From NCBI RefSeq assembly GCF_000972785.3, contig NZ_CP011253.3, positions 3,472,001-3,536,000 of the forward strand: 64,000 nt of DNA. The letters run 5' to 3'. The stretch is from Pandoraea oxalativorans. GTDB lineage: Bacteria > Pseudomonadota > Gammaproteobacteria > Burkholderiales > Burkholderiaceae. Made by a program: the position numbers and the translations under genes. This document shows positions 38,201 through 44,306 of the stretch, piece after piece. Position 1 is the first letter of the stretch. Each line of letters starts with the position of its first letter. A model generated the notes under the pieces. It did not search any database, was not told the origin of the DNA, and saw nothing but the letters and a program-made list of their open reading frames with translations.

Positions 38201-39612
38201 AGGTCGCCCGTGCGCAGCCAGCGCTTGCCGTCCGCCTGCACGAAAGTTCGCGCGCTCGCCTCGTCGTTGCGCCAGTAGCCCTGTGCCACGCTCGGCCCGC
38301 TCACCCAGATCTCGCCCACGCCGCCCGCCTCCACCACGGACGCAGCGACATCGGGCGAATCGTTCCACGTCATCAGACGCACTTCGTGATCGAGCGGCGT
38401 GGCGCCGCATCCGACCAGCATCGCGTGGTCGTCCCCGTGATCGTCCGATGCCTCGGCCCGTTGCCGAGCCAGGGCGCTGCGCGCGAAGTTGGCGGCCGTC
38501 ATGCCTGCGCCGCGCTGTCCACCGGTGACGAACAGTGTCGCCTCGGCCAGTCCATAGCAGGGATAGACCGCTTTCGGATCGAAACCCGCAGGTGCGAACG
38601 TCTCGCAGAAATCGACCAGCGTGTCGTGTCGCACCGGTTCCGAACCCGAGAACGCCAGCCGCCAGCCGCTCAGGTTCAGGGCGCCGATGGTGGCGGCGTC
38701 GATGCGCTGCGCGCACAGGCGATAGGCGAAATCGGGGCCACCGCTGACGGTGCCGCCGAATTTGTCGATGGTGCGCAGCCAGCGCACCGGCCGCTCCAGA
38801 AAGAACTGCGGCGACATCAGCACGAGACGGGCCCCTCGGTAAATCGGCGAAAGCAGCCCGCCGATCAGCCCCATGTCGTGATACAGCGGTAGCCAGCTCA
38901 CCATGGTGTCGTCGCGCGTCATGCCCAGTCCTGCGACGATGGCGGCTTCGTTGGCCATCAGATTCGCATGACTGACCATCACGCCCTTCGGTGTGGACGT
39001 CGAGCCCGAGGTGTATTGCAGGAACGCCAGATCGCCCGGCGCGACGCTCGTCTCCTGCCACTCGGTCGCGAGCGCATCGTCGATCTCATCGATCACCACG
39101 ATCTCGACACCGCGCAACTCGGGCACGGCGTCGCCGAATGCGAGCATGGCGTCGCGATGCTGACGGTCGGTCAGCACGAAGCGTGCGCGCGCGTCGTGCA
39201 GGATCGAGCGCACGCGCGCCAGATGCTGCGGACGCGCCGACTCCGGCGGAAACGCCGGCACGGCAATTGCTCCGGCGTACAGGCAGCCGAAGAATCCCGC
39301 TACGTAATCCAGTCCCGTCGGCATGAGCAGCAATCCGCGCTCGCCGTGTGCACCGTCCTTACCACGACCGGCGAGACGTTGCAGCGTGGCGGCCACCGCA
39401 CGGGCGCGCGTGTCGAGCCCCGCACAGGTCAGGGCCCGACCGTCGCCCTCATCGCTGGATACGGCGCGCAGCGCCTCGCGGTCCGGCTCAAGCCGGGCGC
39501 GGGCGCGCAGAAGATCGACGATGTGTTCGATAGGAGCGCCAGGCGCTCCCTGAGAGGGCGCCGTCGACGAGACAGGGCCGAAGGGGACGGGCAAGCGAAG
39601 AGCGTCGTTCAT
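26260..39612 (-). CDS. NRPS 1: FAAL-PCP-C-A-PCP-E-C-A(Asp)-PCP-C-A(Thr)-PCP
   Basis: A 4,450-residue synthetase that starts the chain. Residues 1-~600 are a fatty acyl-AMP ligase (YTSGSTSTPKG ~200, SWLPLYHDMGLIGG). It loads a carrier domain whose site is CGGSS with Ser674. Module 1: condensation (HHLLTDAWS ~875), adenylation (YTSGSTGTPKG ~1365; D-G-E-G-S-G-G-M-T), carrier Ser1757, epimerisation (HHLVIDGVSW ~1938). Module 2: DCL condensation (HHVTLDGWS ~2397), adenylation (~2877; D-L-T-K-V-G-H-V-G, Asp), carrier Ser3288. Module 3: LCL condensation (HHLISDGWS ~3486), adenylation (~3967; D-F-W-N-V-G-M-V-H, Thr), carrier Ser4365. The pocket codes were read by hand alignment to the Phe-activating reference. 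The start at 39612 has only a weak ribosome-binding site. Catalytic motifs are intact throughout. Confidence 0.95.
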   Translation of the reverse strand: MNDALRLPVPFGPVSSTAPSQGAPGAPIEHIVDLLRARARLEPDREALRAVSSDEGDGRALTCAGLDTRARAVAATLQRLAGRGKDGAHGERGLLLMPTGLDYVAGFFGCLYAGAIAVPAFPPESARPQHLARVRSILHDARARFVLTDRQHRDAMLAFGDAVPELRGVEIVVIDEIDDALATEWQETSVAPGDLAFLQYTSGSTSTPKGVMVSHANLMANEAAIVAGLGMTRDDTMVSWLPLYHDMGLIGGLLSPIYRGARLVLMSPQFFLERPVRWLRTIDKFGGTVSGGPDFAYRLCAQRIDAATIGALNLSGWRLAFSGSEPVRHDTLVDFCETFAPAGFDPKAVYPCYGLAEATLFVTGGQRGAGMTAANFARSALARQRAEASDDHGDDHAMLVGCGATPLDHEVRLMTWNDSPDVAASVVEAGGVGEIWVSGPSVAQGYWRNDEASARTFVQADGKRWLRTGDLGFVHDDQLYVTGRCKDVIIVRGHNLYPQDLEKAVEADVELVRKGRVTAFAVDIDGEPGIGIAAEVGRGVQKMVPPQTLAEAIAVAVSDVCQQAASFVVLLNPGALPKTSSGKLQRSACAKGWRDGSLDAWATWQNGAIVGDGAAKASLNDRTGNAPTQNATSVATADATFDATFDAVAQIWREVLGREQIRADDHFFLCGGSSLLAMQVLARVHERLGVKATPASLYEHARLGEWVRELAKLTPASGALAIDAASQIPPATPFAQTPDTRVFRQSFAQSRLWFVHRLDPANSAAYHVGGQLLVKGRFDANAFSRALEAITARHDALRTTFDERDGVAVQIVHAKANVPFVSHDVSGDANPDAAASRLTDALLAQPFSLDACAPWRVASIRMSDEAHRIVFVLHHLLTDAWSMTLLIDELARAYSGFASGETPVLAPVPVQPGDHAHWQHDRVDGEALGRQLDWWQTRLPEPSPVLALPVDRARGALRCGAGQTLAFEFPAGLTRDVLTYAAQRKATPFVVLAASFQWLLHRYAGETDIRVGVPIAQRDVAGLERMLGCLVNTQVWRAQIDPAADFDRLVMHVRDGALDAQAHREAPFERVVERIAPQRSLGQSPLFQVMLNHHVANAAASRTATGWPEGLNVVAQPLTGGAQYDLALDIDELHEATAGNGADPLDGVTLRARLTFPTDLFDAPTIERLGADWCAGLATLLALPTQPLASLDVAFESALDGGHRVALAEAQPSFRSVPSLIDTQAQQQPSAIALRDESGTLTYAELARGANRIAHWLLAQGVAPEARIGLAMSRQTGMIAGLLGIMKAGCAFVPLDPSYPAERLAQIIDDADISLALTEVSLADAAWLPTRRAVVADLMADASLPEHPPVLSLHPDQLAYLIYTSGSTGTPKGVAVAHGPLAMHCVATGAQYRLTPDVCELHVLSINFDGAHERWMAPMICGASLFIADERHWAPQTMVDAMRRHGVTNAGFPTAYLCRLATSGATGAPALRLLSFGGEAMAWPALRAAQAMFRPVQTINGYGPTETVMTPVAWSIDGALDAQPAAQIAGQAYAPIGKPVGRRRAWVLDPWLGEVPLGAVGELYLGGEGVARGYLGRAALTAERFVPDPRGEPGARMYRTGDRVRRLADGTLVYLGRFDQQVKVRGFRIEPGEVETQLLREPHVDDALAVVAAGPAGDQLVAYVAGKELDGEALRVALSHRLPDYLVPSLVIVLDTLPKLPNGKRDRAALPAPVWGSAGGQAPQGEAECALGAVWQALLHLPSVSRDDNFFALGGDSIVALQMVGRARLAGWQVGSQDVFRHQTLARLAAQARAVGEGDGATQAPEPLEGDVPLTPVQAWFFRQPIACRDHWNQWIEVTLPEGTEMTALREALGTVVKHHDALRLRFAEHDGQWQARYVAPHAADDLLWHAAMCDDAQLADALAQAQRSLSLANGPLLRALLVRTEVGELRCFLVAHHLVIDGVSWRILLDDLQTALGNARGARAVRAQRVLPAVGQSMRAWAQRWHDWTQSDAAAAALDVWQQALTGAVDAVDVAKPTNATAGTGEIEDTWPADIAVPLTQLRRVRMHEALSAAVAHTLGQRARAQRYVVHVEGHGRGGEQGDLSRTLGWFTAAWPLAIPVGATPEGTVAAAREAWRRVPHDGASYAALRYLGTPHARRTLDALPAGHVTVNFLGRTDTDGIVDGGLSHEPDVAPPNWLTLDVWQRADTLRLVCRYDRTRFAGDDVRTLVDEIGATLRALAETLPGHEPVIAEDFPYAGLTRAQLGALPASVQQIEAVVPATSMQQGLLFYSQQQGNADPYFYQKGFVIDGALDTNAFAQAWREAVMRHAALRTAYVSDVGDLPLLLVHGPETVATAGDLLPQEDWRELSEADQHARLDARFAAERAAGFSFVQAHRPRLALLRVGESRWWLLWSSHHVTLDGWSTGLILGDVMSRYAALASGEVSTDGEVQAAPSFAEFAVWQRELDASLSSLSSVSLAHWRQLLNGVGAPTPLPAARQDRTTTEAAGHGEAAWTLAPAQWQTWCDAARRVGVTPGTLCQGAWALLLARHAGLRDVVFGVTASGRSAAVPGIERMAGLFINTLPVRATLDARRPVADWLRELQTQTAQSREHEHVALSAITREAQRANEREGESADGALFESIVVFENYPLDAALLGQRDDGLRLSLLARGTQARNNYPLSLIVEQHDGLRLVLAFARERFDDAAVQALGEQFVALLGAVADSLGTSDTSLGQIGLMNDAPPTVENVGWPSQDLLDDWTAYVASDGAALAAEGEDAAYRRDELDALANRLAATLQAQGIGPEDRVAICLPRSAALVGAILGVWKAGAAYVPLDPTQPVARLEKLVSASGANAVIVDDQAPAITQASLIRWRDIADTSVWTKAPTPVRIHRAQAAYVIYTSGSTGEPKGVVVSRGALHNYVQAVAARLRERGVRGVRGVDAASNAGGFAMASTVAADLGHTTLFGALALGRALYLVPQACAFDAQRFAEWCAARPIDVLKIVPGHLKGLLDAAGAAVLPRAVLVTGGESLDPSFVAQIRAARPALAVLNHYGPTETTVGALTHDVGGVAEVPEVPVPVGRPLANLHAHVLDADLNPLPPGVAGELYLGGAGLARGYLGAPAQTAERFVPDPWRAGARMYRTGDRVVQRADGAVVYLGRMDDQVKIRGYRVEPAEVAQAMRRVPGVIDAVVVARHDGPGGAWLHGVFTGDATLDVVRTALTEALPSAWVPARFDGVDKLPLTANGKVDRRSLLALTGRIDASKDSAGAVSMELPHVGAEADIAAVWCQVLKREQVGRHDAFFDIGGDSILALQVIARLRKRGIKVGPQHLASHPTVARLATLAVPADAKPAQTPLAVTGPTRGDEHRSTFPLSSSQMRVWLETQMAPRAGAYHIAGALRLNGPLQADALERTLQTLSDWHDVLRTTIAVDAAGGGAPAQRVQAVLPLAFTRDAVAPGTPADAADAAVQARLEALTLAPFDLTNGPLWRVHLMQLGDQSHVLMLVMHHLISDGWSMNLLVADLARAYRAHAGGHQPLRDASASPLHLSPRYGDYAAWQREQLAGPAQAAQLAYWRQQLGTTHPELALPFDRARPVVRDGAGASVDLTIPPGLPARLERFAREHGVTRFMVMAAAFHLLMHRVTGEGDVRTGMPVAGRAFEAVEAVVGFFVNTQVLRSRIESPTTFASLVTQVRDQLLGAQQHADVPFERLVEHLAPVRSVSRHPLFQVSINHQKRAFAPLSDLAGVTMQAIERRAHHAQVDLSLDTEEDEAGALRGWLTYACDVFDAPTVRRLGEQWLALLDVAMTQATTPVARLAMTTGGAAGQRNGNGHTRVSIAVPLPVHAVIDAQAAVRGDAIAVCDANTRVLYRDLVTRANRIAHALIRAGVAPEARVGLAMSRSTDLIVAMLGILKAGAAYLPLDPAYPAERLSYMVEDAGVTHAITQASLAGASWLPGEAMTLESMLADATLPDDAPARDVHVDQLAYVIYTSGSTGRPKGAQLTHRNLMRLLTGTSQDFAFDANDVWTMFHSYAFDFSVWEIFGALAHGARLVVVSQDTARDPAAMWALVASEGVTVLNQTPSAFYQWLGAMPSDATSTTLRHIVFGGEALTPARLAAWRQRFGDATRLTNMYGITETTVHVSRHVLRANDVTGSPIGAPIADLDWRVLDAGLNEVPPGVAGDLYVCGDGLARGYLGQAGLTAERFVPDPKGAPGERMYRSGDRARRRADGTLDYLGRGDAQVKLRGFRIELGEIESQLLRHEDVMDAAVLVRDDGAGEQLVAYVVSPPERVAEVDAAALWSRLRAHLGGALPAYMVPGQWLRLDALPLTPNGKLDRRALPVPEAAGASQFEAPHDGTEARIASIWEDVLGVPRVGRHDDFFALGGHSLLATQVASRLRDALSLDVPLRTLFEASRLTALAEAVDALTGTSHASQAVADDDLQAALREMESLSPEALQALLGPEATHGQTKHG

Positions 39613-39728
39613 GACGGTAGCGACTCACGAAGCAGGAACGGAATCAAAGACTGGCGCGTGGCGGCCGACGGGCCGCGACGCGTGGTAAATGACGCAGAGA
39701 AGATGTATCGACGGTCGGGGCAGACCCG

Positions 39729-40703
39729 TCAGCGGTCGGCCCCGTGCGCCTGCGCCATCGCGACGACGACCTTGCGCGGCCCCTTGAACGGCGAACGCGC
39801 GTGCGCGGCGAGCATGTTGTCGAGCATCAGCACATCGCCGTTCTGCCACGGGAAGCTGATCTTCTCTGCTTCAAGCACGTGACGAATCGTAGCGAGCGCG
39901 TCTTCTTCGATGGGACTGCCGTCGCCGTAGTACACATTGCGTGGCAGATCCTCTTCGCCGACGACGTCGAGCAGCGTTTCGCGTACGTCGGGTTCGAGGT
40001 TGGAGATATGGAACAGGTGCGCCTGATTGAACCAGACCCAGTCGCCCGTCACGGGATGTTGCGCGACGGCCTGACACAGCTGGCGCGTACGCAGCTCGCC
40101 ATCGTCTTTCCATTCGCAGGCAATGCGGTGGGCACGGCAATACGCTTCGACTTCGGCGCGGTCTTCGGTGTTGAAGACCTGCGTCCACGGTACGTCGAAG
40201 CCGTTACCGAAGTTGCGCACGTACATCAGCCGCTTGGAGGCGAAACGCTCGCGTAGGTCTTGCGGCACACGGGCATAAATGCGGCGGCTGTCGGCAATCG
40301 GCGTCTCACCGCCTTCCTGCGCCGTGAGCACGCTGTAGAACCAGATCTTCATGGGCCAGTCGCGCGTGTACGACTGTTCGTTGTGCAACGGAATGTGCTG
40401 GTGCGGCGGATATTCGGTGGACGTATAAACGCCTTGCGCGACTTTGCTGCGCGGCGTCGAGCCGAACTCATAGGTCAGCAGCGAATGACCGAAAGACGCG
40501 GCGAACTCGCGGAAGGCCGCATCCCCGTCGACCTTGAACCCCCGGAACAAGACGCCGCCGTGGGTCGGGAGATATTCGTCCACCAGTGCATGCAGGGCAC
40601 TGGCGGCGGCCTCGATCGGCACACCGGCATCGCGCGGTTCGACCACCATCGGGAGGTCGCCATTGGTGCGCAGGGCGCGCACATCGAGCATCGTATCGAG
40701 CAT
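39729..40703 (-). CDS. TauD/SyrP-like Fe(II)/2-oxoglutarate dioxygenase (aspartate beta-hydroxylase candidate)
   Basis: A 324-residue non-haem iron dioxygenase. The facial-triad start H-x-E is in IPLHNEQSY and the distal histidine with the 2-oxoglutarate arginine is in NMLAAHARSPFKGPR. In ornibactin synthesis OrbG of this family beta-hydroxylates aspartate, and SyrP does so for syringomycin. With two Asp modules next to it, beta-hydroxyaspartate formation on the carrier protein is the likely role. The ATG at 40703 is chosen with GAGG 9 nt upstream; an ATG at 40751, also with GAGG, would add a basic 16-residue extension. It lies between the exporter gene (79-bp gap) and the first NRPS gene (116 bp). 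Confidence 0.88.
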   Translation of the reverse strand: MLDTMLDVRALRTNGDLPMVVEPRDAGVPIEAAASALHALVDEYLPTHGGVLFRGFKVDGDAAFREFAASFGHSLLTYEFGSTPRSKVAQGVYTSTEYPPHQHIPLHNEQSYTRDWPMKIWFYSVLTAQEGGETPIADSRRIYARVPQDLRERFASKRLMYVRNFGNGFDVPWTQVFNTEDRAEVEAYCRAHRIACEWKDDGELRTRQLCQAVAQHPVTGDWVWFNQAHLFHISNLEPDVRETLLDVVGEEDLPRNVYYGDGSPIEEDALATIRHVLEAEKISFPWQNGDVLMLDNMLAAHARSPFKGPRKVVVAMAQAHGADR

Positions 40704-40752
40704 GGTTGGATCCTCAACGAAACCGCGGCGCCACACGCGCCGCACTTTCATT

Positions 40753-40776
40753 GACGATCCTCGTGCCCGCAATTTA
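40753..40776 (-). promoter_or_regulatory. Weak candidate internal sigma promoter before the dioxygenase gene
   Basis: On the minus strand TAAA (40776-40773), 16 nt, CGTC (40756-40753). The spacing is one short of the other five sites in the window. If real, it would start a dioxygenase-NRPS transcript and support the ATG at 40703. Confidence 0.35.
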
Positions 40777-40782
40777 AGGGCT

Positions 40783-42483
40783 TTACGCGGACGATTGCGG
40801 TTTTTCTACATTCGCTGTCGTCACCACCGGATTTGCAGACGTCGGGGTGACAGATGTCGGTTCGCCGTCCGCGATCAACTGACCGTTTTCCATCTTCACC
40901 AGCCGGTCGGCCAGCGAGAAGTAACGGTCGTCGTGCGAGATCACCAGCACGGTTTTCCCCTGCGCCTTCAGCTCGGGCAGGATTTCCCGGTAGAACACTT
41001 CCTTGAACACCGGGTCCTGGTCGGCCGCCCATTCGTCGAACACGAGGAACGGTCGATCCTCCACGCACGCCGCCACGAGGGCGAGACGCTTGCGCTGCCC
41101 CTGAGAGAGATCGCGCGTCGAGAAGGCACCATTCGTCACGCTGACCTTGTGTTGAAGGTGCAGGCGCGCGAGCCAGCGCGCGGCGAACGCGTCGATCCGT
41201 GCGGGATCGGTTTGCACGTCGTCCGCCCCCAGCAGCGTTTCGAACAGATGGAAATCGAAGAATATCGCCGAGAACAACTGACGGTAGCGATCGCGATTCC
41301 TGACGTCGACCGACTGACCGTTCCACACGATTTCGCCGCTCTCCGGCACATAAAGCCCGGTGAGCAGCTTGGCCAGCGACGTTTTGCCGCTGCCGTTGCC
41401 CCCGATCAGGAAAGTGATCTCGCCCGGACGGAACGTCAGATCGATCGGCCCCATGCGGAAGATTTCGTCCTGCTGCTCATGGTAGTAGCTATGCGTGATG
41501 CCATGCAGCCTCACCAGCGGCGCACCGGTCGTCGACGTATCCGACGACGTGACGTCCTCGGTACGCATCGACTCCGTCACCTTCTGGATGCGCTCGCTCG
41601 CGACACGCGCCATCGTCAACAACGGAATGTTGTTGAGCATGGCTTCGAGCGGCGTGACCATGTACAGGAACACGATGGCGTAGCCCGTCGCCACGTGCGC
41701 ATTGCTCGACGTCGCACCAACCAGCACGAACAGCACCAGCCCGATGAGGGCGAAGAACAGGAAACGCACCCAACTGACCGAGAAGATGAACAGCGTCAGG
41801 CCGCGTGAGCGATTCTCGCGCACCGCCTCGATGGCGGCGCCGAGCACGCGCGCGAGGAAGGCGTCGGCACGACGGCGGTTGAGTTTCAGCTCCTTGGCAC
41901 CGGATGCCAGTGTCTGGAAGTGCCCGAACAACTCATCCTGACGCTGCCCCGCCGTGCGCAGATACCGAATCACTTTGGTATGACTGATGTGATAGCCCAG
42001 CGCACCCAGACCGATCGCCACGCAGGCCATCAGGAAGATCGGCCAAGAGAGGATCGCCAGGTACAGGAAGCATCCCATCACAATCGCGCCATTCATGACG
42101 AGCGTCGGCAGGCCGATGAAGAAGTTGGCGACGTGGTTGGCGTCGTCGGCCAGCACCGACTGCACGCGCGCGCCGCCCGTCGATTCGACGACGCGCAGCG
42201 GCGCGTTGACGATGATGCGCGACACGTGCCGACGCAGTTCGGCCAGCGTGCGCTGCCCCAACCGTGTGAAGAGCGCTCCGGCACACATCTGCGCGAGCAT
42301 GGAGAGCACGGCCAGCGCGGCGAAGCGCCACGCCTGCGCGCCCAGTTCCGCCGCTGGCGCACCGAGCGCGCGATTGATCGATGCGATCAGCATGACGTTC
42401 GCCACGCCGCAGGCGAGCGAGGCAACTACAGCGGCCGCAAGCAGCCAGCGTGAAGCACGCAACAGGAACAGAAACAGGAACAC
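40783..42483 (-). CDS. PvdE/SyrD-type siderophore-peptide export ABC transporter
   Basis: A 566-residue half-transporter with fused membrane and ATPase domains, of the cyclic-peptide-export class. About six helices lie in residues 1-310 (first LLAAAVVASLACGVANVML). The nucleotide-binding part has Walker A GGNGSGKTS, signature LSQGQRKRLALVAA and Walker B FLVFDEWAADQDP, the DEWAADQDP form typical of PvdE-like exporters. PvdE moves the acylated pyoverdine precursor to the periplasm, and the same step is expected here before the acylase acts. A GTG start at 42483 is used, with GGAG 6 nt upstream. First gene of the minus-strand biosynthetic block. Confidence 0.9.
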   Translation of the reverse strand: MFLFLFLLRASRWLLAAAVVASLACGVANVMLIASINRALGAPAAELGAQAWRFAALAVLSMLAQMCAGALFTRLGQRTLAELRRHVSRIIVNAPLRVVESTGGARVQSVLADDANHVANFFIGLPTLVMNGAIVMGCFLYLAILSWPIFLMACVAIGLGALGYHISHTKVIRYLRTAGQRQDELFGHFQTLASGAKELKLNRRRADAFLARVLGAAIEAVRENRSRGLTLFIFSVSWVRFLFFALIGLVLFVLVGATSSNAHVATGYAIVFLYMVTPLEAMLNNIPLLTMARVASERIQKVTESMRTEDVTSSDTSTTGAPLVRLHGITHSYYHEQQDEIFRMGPIDLTFRPGEITFLIGGNGSGKTSLAKLLTGLYVPESGEIVWNGQSVDVRNRDRYRQLFSAIFFDFHLFETLLGADDVQTDPARIDAFAARWLARLHLQHKVSVTNGAFSTRDLSQGQRKRLALVAACVEDRPFLVFDEWAADQDPVFKEVFYREILPELKAQGKTVLVISHDDRYFSLADRLVKMENGQLIADGEPTSVTPTSANPVVTTANVEKPQSSA

Positions 42484-42722
42484 GACGCTCTCCGCGTTTG
42501 ATCAGCCGCCACGTCCGCACGCCGCAGTGTGCTCGCGGGCGCCAGGCGACGAATCGCGATGAAGGGACCAACAAAGACAAACCGGAACCAACGAAATCAA
42601 CGAGCGATGGCAGAAATCTGCGATCGCCTGGACGGGGAGGCTCTGACGCCGCCTTTGCGCCCGTTGATGGCTCCTTCGCTCAAAGACGATTCAGGACACC
42701 AAAAATTCTCCCGTCGCATTTA

Positions 42723-42747
42723 CCCGAATTTCGCCGGGGTAAATTTA
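42723..42747 (-). promoter_or_regulatory. Candidate sigma promoter for the exporter-NRPS operon
   Basis: On the minus strand TAAA (42747-42744), 17 nt, CGGG (42726-42723): the -35 is perfect and the -10 matches only CG of CGTC. A second GGTAAAT -35-like copy (TAAA 42722-42719) lies just downstream, but with TGGT at the -10 position. One of these should serve the largest operon of the locus, as no better site is visible between 42484 and 42848. Confidence 0.4.
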
Positions 42748-42764
42748 TAGAAAAGCTCATCGTC
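42740..42764 (+). promoter_or_regulatory. Iron-starvation sigma promoter for the ornithine hydroxylase gene
   Basis: TAAA (42740-42743), 17 nt, CGTC (42761-42764). TAAATTTA (42740-42747) is palindromic, so it supplies a -35 to both strands. The start of transcription falls near 42772, which fixes the translation start downstream at 42849. Confidence 0.75.
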
Positions 42765-42848
42765 TTCTGGGAAACGGATGCTTTGTATCGCATTCCCCCC
42801 CGATCCCGGGTCCGGGTGAATTCACCTGATGACCTTGCCGAGGCCCTC

Positions 42849-44225
42849 ATGCACGCAAGTACCGAACCGTCCACGACGACCAACACTGCCCCTCATTCCG
42901 TGACACACGACCTGATCGGCGTTGGCTTCGGCCCGTCCAATCTCGCTCTGGCCATCGCCCTCGAAGAGCACTGCGGGCAGCGCCTCGGCCCCGCCCGCTT
43001 CCTGTTTCTGGAGAAGCAGCCCGAGTTCACCTGGCACGGCAACATGCTGCTCTCTAACAGCCGCATGCAGATCGCCTATCTCAAGGATCTCGCGACGCTG
43101 CGCAATCCGCGCAGCCGCTTCACCTTCATCAACTATCTGCATGAGAAAGCGCGGCTGTCCGCGTTCATCAACCTGCAAAGCCACTACCCGACCCGGCGCG
43201 AGTACAACGACTATCTGCGCTGGGCCGCGTCGCACTTTCACGGGCAATGCGCCTATGGCGAAACGGTGACAGGCATCGAGCCCGTGCTGGAGCGCGATGA
43301 AGTCGTAGCGTTGCAAGTTCATTCGCGCGACGGGCAAGGCGAGACGCAGACGCGGCGCACGGGCAACGTGATTCTCGGCGCGGGCGGCACCCCCCATGTG
43401 CCGCCAGTGTTCACCCCGCTGCATCGCACGTCCCATGCGCGCTTGTTCCATTCGTCCCAATATCTGGCCCGCGTGGCGTCGCTCAGCGAGACGACACCGC
43501 GTCGGGTCGCCGTCGTCGGCGGCGGACAGAGTGCCGCGGAAATCTTCCTCGACCTCGCGGAGCAATGGCCGCAGGCGCAGGTCGATCTCATCATGCGAGG
43601 CCGCGCCCTCAAACCCGCAGACAGCAGCCCGTTCGTCAACGAAATCTTCGATCCGCAATTCACCGACTTCGTCTATGCGCAGCCGGTGGAACAACGCGAG
43701 CGGATTCTCGATGAGTTTCGCAATACGAACTATGCCGTGGTCGACGACGATCTTATCGCGCGCATTTACGACGTGTTGTATCAGCAGCGCGTGGGCGGAC
43801 ACGGGCATCACGCCTTGCTGGCTTGCCATGAGATCCGCGAGGCGAGCGCCGACGGGGACCAGATCATGCTGCATATGCACGAGCGGCTCGCCGGACGGCC
43901 AGTGACGCAGCATTACGACGTCGTGGTGCTTGCCACCGGTTACGAGCGCCGCACGCATGAAGCCCTGTTGTCGGACCTCGCACCGTGGCTCGACGGCCTC
44001 GAAGGCGAGCGGGACTACCGTCTGCGTACTCGCGAGAGCTTCCAGCCCGGCATCTATCTGCAAGGCTATTGCGAGCCGACGCACGGACTGTCCGACACGC
44101 TGCTCTCGATTCTGGCCACGCGCTCATCCGAAATCGCAACGTCGCTGCTCTCGCGCGCGCCCTTGCAGACCGATGCACCGGCCCAGACAACCCAAGCATC
44201 GCGCGTCGCCGCACTGGCCGGATGA
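42849..44225 (+). CDS. pvdA: L-ornithine N5-monooxygenase
   Basis: A 458-residue FAD- and NADPH-dependent hydroxylase that converts ornithine to N5-hydroxyornithine, the first step to the hydroxamate. The FAD site is GVGFGPSNLALAIAL (near residue 23), the NADPH site VAVVGGGQSAAEIFLDL (near 220) and the C-terminal ATGYERR motif (near 363). PvdA, MbaC and SidA are the characterised relatives. The ATG at 42849 has GAGG 5-6 nt upstream and lies after the predicted promoter; the open frame continues upstream for 133 codons but would include the promoter itself. It converges on the reductase gene through a strong terminator. It is the only plus-strand biosynthetic gene between the minus-strand blocks. 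Confidence 0.95.
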   Translation: MHASTEPSTTTNTAPHSVTHDLIGVGFGPSNLALAIALEEHCGQRLGPARFLFLEKQPEFTWHGNMLLSNSRMQIAYLKDLATLRNPRSRFTFINYLHEKARLSAFINLQSHYPTRREYNDYLRWAASHFHGQCAYGETVTGIEPVLERDEVVALQVHSRDGQGETQTRRTGNVILGAGGTPHVPPVFTPLHRTSHARLFHSSQYLARVASLSETTPRRVAVVGGGQSAAEIFLDLAEQWPQAQVDLIMRGRALKPADSSPFVNEIFDPQFTDFVYAQPVEQRERILDEFRNTNYAVVDDDLIARIYDVLYQQRVGGHGHHALLACHEIREASADGDQIMLHMHERLAGRPVTQHYDVVVLATGYERRTHEALLSDLAPWLDGLEGERDYRLRTRESFQPGIYLQGYCEPTHGLSDTLLSILATRSSEIATSLLSRAPLQTDAPAQTTQASRVAALAG

Positions 44226-44243
44226 ACGGGCACCCTCGATGCA

Positions 44244-44282
44244 AAAACGGCACCGCAGCGATTTGGCCTGCGGTGCCGTTTT
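44244..44282. terminator. Bidirectional terminator between ornithine hydroxylase and reductase genes
   Basis: AAAACGGCACCGCAG, 9-nt loop, CTGCGGTGCCGTTTT: a perfect 15-bp stem with A and T runs on the two sides. It can stop both converging transcripts. Confidence 0.92.
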
Positions 44283-44306
44283 CCACGGTCGAGTCGGATG
44301 CGTGGG

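Noticed and set aside
39686..39710. Another TAAA motif upstream of the first NRPS gene on the plus strand
   Set aside because: The sequence 17 bp on is ATCG, not CGTC, and it points away from the NRPS gene.
42450..42848. An N-terminal extension of the ornithine hydroxylase
   Set aside because: The extension runs through the TAAA-N17-CGTC promoter and has no family resemblance; ATG 42849 has its own ribosome-binding site.
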